Origin: Hyphomicrobiales bacterium
Lineage (GTDB): Bacteria; Pseudomonadota; Alphaproteobacteria; Rhizobiales; Beijerinckiaceae
Length of the DNA: 64,000 bases
Direction: 5' to 3'
Assembly (NCBI GenBank): GCA_930633495.1
Contig: CAKNFJ010000002.1
Location: 124,001-188,000, forward strand
Positions 59,786 through 64,000 of this stretch are shown in pieces. The position numbers and the translations under genes were made by a program. Numbering within the stretch: position 1 is the stretch's first letter; each line of letters begins with the position of its first letter. A model generated the notes under the pieces. It made no database searches and was not told the origin of the DNA. It was given only the letters and a program-made list of their open reading frames with translations.

Positions 59786-59946
59786 CGGGCTCTCTCGGTT
59801 CGAGTTCTCCGGAGATGATATCGCAGTGCTTCGCAAGCCGCATCCGCGGATCCACAGTTTGCTGCACCATCAAGGATCGCAGTCGTTGTTCCTTGGTGCG
59901 CCCGCGGATACGCTCTTTCGTCTGATCAGGAATCCAAGAGCAATTC

Positions 59947-60543
59947 GTGCTGTCCTTCTTTCGCCGGCGCCGCGCGCGAACCATTGTGGAGCATGTCCGC
60001 TCCAGCCTAATGGCTGGACTGACCTCCCTGTCTGGCCCCGACCGCGCTGCGGTCATGGCAATCGCCAACGCGCTGATCGATGTCGCAGCCGAGAGGTGGG
60101 GCGCAGCCGTCGCCAACCGCCCGATGACGCTCGATCCGGACCTGGCCTCCGACATCGTCGTTGCTCTGTCGGAATCTCACGAACGGGTCTTCGAAGAGGG
60201 ACTAAAGCCGATCGCCAATCGAGGCATGGACGACATTGCCTTTGCCCAGTCGATGCGACAGCTGCGCGCCTATGAAGTGGTCATCGCCACGCTCGGTGCC
60301 GCTGCGGCGGACAAATCATCCGGCTCCGTTGTAGGGGAGGCCTGGAAGCTGCTCTGGCTCGCGCGCGAGAATGCTGCGCAAGGTGCGGAAGAGCTTCGCA
60401 GGTTCTCGAAATTCGCTGATGCCGACCCGGTGCCGCGGTCGAAGAAGCTGCGCCGGCGCGCGGAACTCGCCGATCTCGTCCGGCTTTCAACCACATTGCC
60501 GGCCTTTTTCCTCAAGAAGCCCGCCAAGAGGAAGGCATCGTGA
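59947..60543 (+). CDS. hypothetical protein upstream of the PBP gene (198 aa)
   Basis: Starts at a GTG (MLSFFRRRRARTIVEHVR). Basic, helical and Ala-rich throughout, without a membrane segment. It overlaps the penicillin-binding protein start by four bases (GTGA), so the two are translationally coupled. CATCAAGGATCG lies in the region before it (about 59867). No family recognised. Confidence 0.6.
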   Translation: MLSFFRRRRARTIVEHVRSSLMAGLTSLSGPDRAAVMAIANALIDVAAERWGAAVANRPMTLDPDLASDIVVALSESHERVFEEGLKPIANRGMDDIAFAQSMRQLRAYEVVIATLGAAAADKSSGSVVGEAWKLLWLARENAAQGAEELRRFSKFADADPVPRSKKLRRRAELADLVRLSTTLPAFFLKKPAKRKAS

Positions 60544-62849
60544 GGGTTGTTCGCCTTGTCCTCGGGCTCGGGTTTCTTGCCTCGGTCGGCGTCGGCGCCG
60601 TGTCGCTGGCGACCGGGCTCGCTGTGGTCGAGACCTATAGCCGCGACCTTCCCGATCACCGGGCGCTTGCGACCTACGTTCCGAAAACTGGCTCGGAAAT
60701 ACTCGCGGCCGACGGCAGTCTGCTCTCCAAGCGGACCGACCAGCGCCGAACGTTCGTCGCGATCGGCCGCATCCCCCCGCTCGTGAAGCAGGCCTTCATC
60801 TCGGCCGAGGATCGCAGCTACCTCACGCACGAGGGCGTGGACCTTCTCGCCGTCGCACGCGCCGCGGTTGGCCACGCATCCGGCGCTAGCTCATCCGGTG
60901 GATCGACGATTACGCAGCAGGTCGCCAAGAACCTCCTCGTCGGCAATGAGCGCAGCGTCGTCCGGAAGGTGCGCGAGGCGCTCCTGGCCATGCGGATGGA
61001 CAAGGATCTCGGTAAGGACCGGGTCCTGGAGATCTACCTGAACGAGATCTATCTCGGTCTCGGCGCCTATGGCGTGGCCGAAGCTGCGCAGACGTACTTC
61101 GGCAAGTCACTCGACGCTCTCACCGTGGGGGAAGCTTCCCTTCTGGCCGGCATGCCCAAGGCGCCGAGCTCATACAATCCGGTTCGCAACCCATCGCGTG
61201 CTCTTGAGCGGCGGAACTATGTGCTTCGACGAATGGCTGAGGACGGAGCGATCGATGTCGCCACCGCCTCGGCGGCCATCGGGCAGCCGATCCGCCTTGC
61301 CGAGCGGAAGCACAAGGAGAATGCCTCCGACAGCCAAGAGGGATGGTTTCAGGATCTCGCCTGGAAGCAGGCGCTCGCAGGCCTCCCGAATGACCTGCAG
61401 AGCCGCCAGGACATTGTCGTTCGCACGACCCTGCGCCCCGACCTTCAGACGGCGGCGGACACCGCTCTCAAGGCCGGCATCCGGCGTACAGATCAGACCC
61501 TTGGCTGGCGCGGTCCCTTGGCGCGCGTGCGGTTACCGGTGAACTGGTCAGATCCGGAGCTGGATCCTCCCGCCGGCAGCTCCGACTTCTCGCTCGGGGT
61601 CGTTGAGAGCGTGGGCGCTGAGGCCGTTGTCGCCCTTGGCCCGGCCGAGCGCGTGCGTCTCACAGCCGACGGTGTCCGCTGGACCGGGCGGCGGCTACAG
61701 GACGTCGTCCGCGCCGGCGATGTCATCCTGCTCGACCTTCTTGGCAGCCGGCCGCAGCTTGCTCAGATGCCGGAGGTCGAAGGCGCGCTGGTGGCACTTG
61801 ATCCCCGCTCCGGCGACGTGCTCGCGCTCGTTGGTGGCTTTTCCCGTGAGCGCTCCCAGTTCGATCGCGCGACGCAGGCTCGCCGCCAGGCCGGCTCATC
61901 GTTCAAGCCGATCCTCTATAGCGGTGCGCTCGAAATCGGGTTTGACGCCACCTCCCCCATCCTGGATGCACCGATCGTGATTGAGCAGGGGCCAGGTATG
62001 GTCGACTGGCGCCCGGCGGATCCGCAGGGACGCAGCCGCGGCGGCCTGGTCACAGTCCGCCGCGCGCTCGAACAGAGCCGCAATATCCCCTCTGCCCGCC
62101 TTTCGTGGACGCTTGGCCTGCAGGACGTTCAGGACGTCGCGCGTCGTCTCGGCATTTCCGGCTCGATGACCAACGCCGCGGCGCTCGGCGCTATCGAAGT
62201 CACCCCGCTTCAGATGGCGATGGCGTACGGCGCTTTCGCGAATGGGGGTTCGCTTGTGCAGCCGCGCTATGTCAACGAGATCAGATCGCGCGAAGGGCAA
62301 CTGATCCATCGCGAGCCTGTGCTATCCGCTCCCGCGATCGACCCGCTGGCTGCATCGCAGATGGCGTCGATCCTGAAGGGCGTCGTCGAGCGCGGCACGG
62401 CGCGAACCGCCTTCTCAGGTTTCGGCCGGAACTTCGCCGGGAAGACCGGAACGACGAACTCCGCTCGCGACGTCTGGTTTGTCGGCTTTGCCGCGGATGT
62501 CGTCGTCGCCGTTTGGATCGGCCGCGACGACAACAAGGTCCTCTTCCAGGGTGCCGGCGGCGGCCGGGTAGCCGCTCCGATCGTGCGTGACTTCCTCGAT
62601 CACTCCGGGACTAGCTTCACGTTGAAGGAACCACCGGTGGCGCAGGGCCTCGTTCCGCTCGTTGTTGACCCGACGACGGGGCTTCCGTCTCGCTCCGGAC
62701 AGACGGAGCTGGTGCGGGCCGACTCGCCGCTTCTGTCGTCAATCCCCGTTGAAAGCGGCCGGCCCGGAACACCGCGCCGGGCGCGGACGGCGCCAGCCTT
62801 GCCGGTGGATCCCGTCACGCCGCCTGAATTCGTCCCTGAGGAGGACTGA
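60540..62849 (+). CDS. class A penicillin-binding protein (PBP1A-like)
   Basis: A 769-residue bifunctional peptidoglycan synthase. It has one N-terminal membrane anchor (residues about 6-30). The GT51 glycosyltransferase domain follows, with Glu90 in SAEDRSYLTHEGVD, GGSTITQQVAKNL at 120-132, and RVLEIYLNEIYLGLGAYGV at 161-179. The transpeptidase domain has SxxK at 453-456 (SSFK), SRN at 513-515 and KTGTT at 635-639. All motifs needed for activity are present. The enzyme polymerises and cross-links peptidoglycan at the inner membrane. An element-borne copy is unusual. It starts with a GTG that overlaps the preceding gene. Confidence 0.95.
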   Translation: MRVVRLVLGLGFLASVGVGAVSLATGLAVVETYSRDLPDHRALATYVPKTGSEILAADGSLLSKRTDQRRTFVAIGRIPPLVKQAFISAEDRSYLTHEGVDLLAVARAAVGHASGASSSGGSTITQQVAKNLLVGNERSVVRKVREALLAMRMDKDLGKDRVLEIYLNEIYLGLGAYGVAEAAQTYFGKSLDALTVGEASLLAGMPKAPSSYNPVRNPSRALERRNYVLRRMAEDGAIDVATASAAIGQPIRLAERKHKENASDSQEGWFQDLAWKQALAGLPNDLQSRQDIVVRTTLRPDLQTAADTALKAGIRRTDQTLGWRGPLARVRLPVNWSDPELDPPAGSSDFSLGVVESVGAEAVVALGPAERVRLTADGVRWTGRRLQDVVRAGDVILLDLLGSRPQLAQMPEVEGALVALDPRSGDVLALVGGFSRERSQFDRATQARRQAGSSFKPILYSGALEIGFDATSPILDAPIVIEQGPGMVDWRPADPQGRSRGGLVTVRRALEQSRNIPSARLSWTLGLQDVQDVARRLGISGSMTNAAALGAIEVTPLQMAMAYGAFANGGSLVQPRYVNEIRSREGQLIHREPVLSAPAIDPLAASQMASILKGVVERGTARTAFSGFGRNFAGKTGTTNSARDVWFVGFAADVVVAVWIGRDDNKVLFQGAGGGRVAAPIVRDFLDHSGTSFTLKEPPVAQGLVPLVVDPTTGLPSRSGQTELVRADSPLLSSIPVESGRPGTPRRARTAPALPVDPVTPPEFVPEED

Positions 62850-62850
62850 T

Positions 62851-63141
62851 GTGACCGAGGATGGCGAAATGACGGATATCGAGCACATCGACCTCGAAGA
62901 GTTCGATGGCATGAACGACGCCCAGATCGAGGAACGCCTTCGCCGGCGCGCGCTGGCCATGAAGCCCGAGGTCCTCTCGAACTATCTCTACGGGGTCGCT
63001 GCCACCGGAGATGAGGAGCATGAGGACATGATCTTCGATTACCTCACTCGGCGAAGAGCCGCGATCCAGCGAATGCGTACCCTCAGGGTCGAACTCGACA
63101 GCAGCCTCGCCCAGCTTCTCGGAGAGACGTCTCATGCGTGA
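62851..63141 (+). CDS. hypothetical protein (96 aa)
   Basis: The GTG at 62851 has AGGAGG seven bases upstream; the ATG at 62869 (MTDIEHIDLEEFDGMND) is the alternative start. Acidic N-terminus, then a helical basic segment (DEEHEDMIFDYLTRRRAAIQ). It starts one base after the PBP stop and overlaps the next gene by eight bases, so it belongs to the operon. No family recognised. Confidence 0.6.
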   Translation: MTEDGEMTDIEHIDLEEFDGMNDAQIEERLRRRALAMKPEVLSNYLYGVAATGDEEHEDMIFDYLTRRRAAIQRMRTLRVELDSSLAQLLGETSHA

Positions 63142-63949
63142 GAACGTGGTCCACGAATATGTCGATGAAGTCGTCGAGACGCGCCGGCGAACGATCCAGA
63201 TCATCGAGGATGTCCACGCCGAGATTACAGCTTGGCATGGCGAACGCCATCTCTGCGACATTTCCGGCTGGACGTGTGTTGCAGCCGCGATCCAGGAGGC
63301 CGAGAAGCAGGCAAAGCGTTTCAATGTGGACAAGAGCGCGACGCTCGTCCTGCGTGTCAGCGAGAAGAAGACCCGTCGCTTCCAGGAAGCCGAACGCCCC
63401 GGCGGCAGGTACAACCCCAATGCGCACGTTCGGAATGACGAGATCATCAGCTTTCGTCATGTCTGGGACAGCCATGCCGGATCGCTCGACGCGAGCATCG
63501 AAAAGGCCGATTTCGACCTGGTGGTGCCGATTGGGATTCCCGATGGCAGCGATCCTGGTGACGGCCTAACGCACATCATACTCGGGGTGCGCGGAGATCT
63601 CTCAAAATTCAAGCCGTCGTTACTCTCTGGCTTCGGGATCGGCGAATACCGCATGGCGTCATGTCGGCGCGTTGGGCTGACCCAAATCCCTCCAGATGAA
63701 CGCCGGCGCCCCCTGAACTGGGCAGGGCTGCGCGTCCAGGGAACGCTTGATGTCTACGTCCCCGGCGGAATGCCGACGGTCAAGGTCCAGGAGTTTCTGG
63801 AGGATATCGAGCCCCAACCGATCTTTGATCGCACTATGACCACGAAGCTTTCGTCACTGGTGCTCTACGGCTGCCATCAGGACGAGAGCAAGGTGATCCA
63901 TTACCCAGCCGCGATCACCACTGCCTATCTGCCGGCTGTGCTGGCGTGA
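63134..63949 (+). CDS. hypothetical protein (271 aa)
   Basis: Starts MRENVVHEYVDEVVETRR, overlapping the previous gene by eight bases. A helical N-terminus (IQEAEKQAKRFNVDKSATLV), then a beta-rich part (LVVPIGIPDGSDPGDGLTHI). It carries RMASCRRVGLTQIPPDERRR near residue 175. No family recognised. Confidence 0.6.
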   Translation: MRENVVHEYVDEVVETRRRTIQIIEDVHAEITAWHGERHLCDISGWTCVAAAIQEAEKQAKRFNVDKSATLVLRVSEKKTRRFQEAERPGGRYNPNAHVRNDEIISFRHVWDSHAGSLDASIEKADFDLVVPIGIPDGSDPGDGLTHIILGVRGDLSKFKPSLLSGFGIGEYRMASCRRVGLTQIPPDERRRPLNWAGLRVQGTLDVYVPGGMPTVKVQEFLEDIEPQPIFDRTMTTKLSSLVLYGCHQDESKVIHYPAAITTAYLPAVLA

Positions 63950-64000
63950 AAAGGCTTCCCGTCCCACCAAGGCCAGGCGCCGTCCTGCGACCCGACTTTG
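63946..64000 (+). CDS. possible start of next gene, truncated by window edge
   Basis: A GTG at 63946 overlaps the preceding stop (GTGA) and the frame stays open to the window edge, reading VKRLPVPPRPGAVLRPDF. Too short to assign. The overlap pattern matches the coupled genes before it. Confidence 0.3.
   Translation, partial: MKRLPVPPRPGAVLRPDF

Overview
The window is GC-rich, densely coded DNA from an alphaproteobacterium, most likely of the Hyphomicrobiales (Methylobacterium/Bosea-like). It appears to lie on a large plasmid or other mobile replicon. The reasons are a DotA/TraY-type conjugation membrane protein, a GcrA-like cell-cycle regulator, an alphaproteobacterial LexA box, a toxin-antitoxin pair, an orphan adenine methyltransferase, and many short unrecognised genes in tight translationally coupled runs. 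No rRNA, tRNA, CRISPR array, replication or partition gene was recognised. The host group and replicon type are inferences; the gene content is read from the sequence.

Layout. 1-1.8 kb: small unknown genes. 1.8-4.8 kb: dotA/traY-like gene, convergent with a coiled-coil gene across a shared 13-bp-stem terminator. 5.1-7.5 kb: four small genes ending in a secreted Ser/Gly/Tyr-rich peptide, convergent with a secreted Gly-rich collagen-like protein. 7.8-11.7 kb: six-gene operon led by a GcrA-like regulator and including a membrane-anchored NERD-like protein with altered active-site residues. 11.7-15.8 kb: two paralogous winged-helix/nucleotidyltransferase proteins, then an MNT/HEPN toxin-antitoxin pair. 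15.9-23.8 kb: a Rossmann methyltransferase-like gene, a seven-gene run led by an HhH-GPD DNA glycosylase-like gene, and two minus-strand unknowns. 23.9-47.2 kb: cspA and two giant tandem paralogs of about 3,765 residues, each built of 39 putative-Ig (He_PIG) repeats, separated by a decayed cspA copy. 47.5-51.5 kb: GntR regulator, SLOG-like protein, lytic transglycosylase lipoprotein, membrane proteins and an L,D-transpeptidase. 51.6-59.8 kb: mostly unknown genes, with an SOS-box-controlled pair of micro-ORFs, a MarR-like regulator and an orphan N6-adenine methyltransferase. 59.9-64 kb: a class A penicillin-binding protein operon.

How it may work together. Several genes point to the cell envelope: DotA/TraY, the lytic transglycosylase, the L,D-transpeptidase, the class A PBP, the giant Ig-repeat proteins and the collagen-like protein. 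This would suit a conjugative element that remodels peptidoglycan and displays surface proteins, but that link is an inference. Intergenic regions repeatedly carry a CAAGGAT motif (either strand) and GANTC sites, sometimes fused as in ATCAAGGATTCGATTCAC. Together with the GcrA-like gene this suggests an element-wide regulatory signal.
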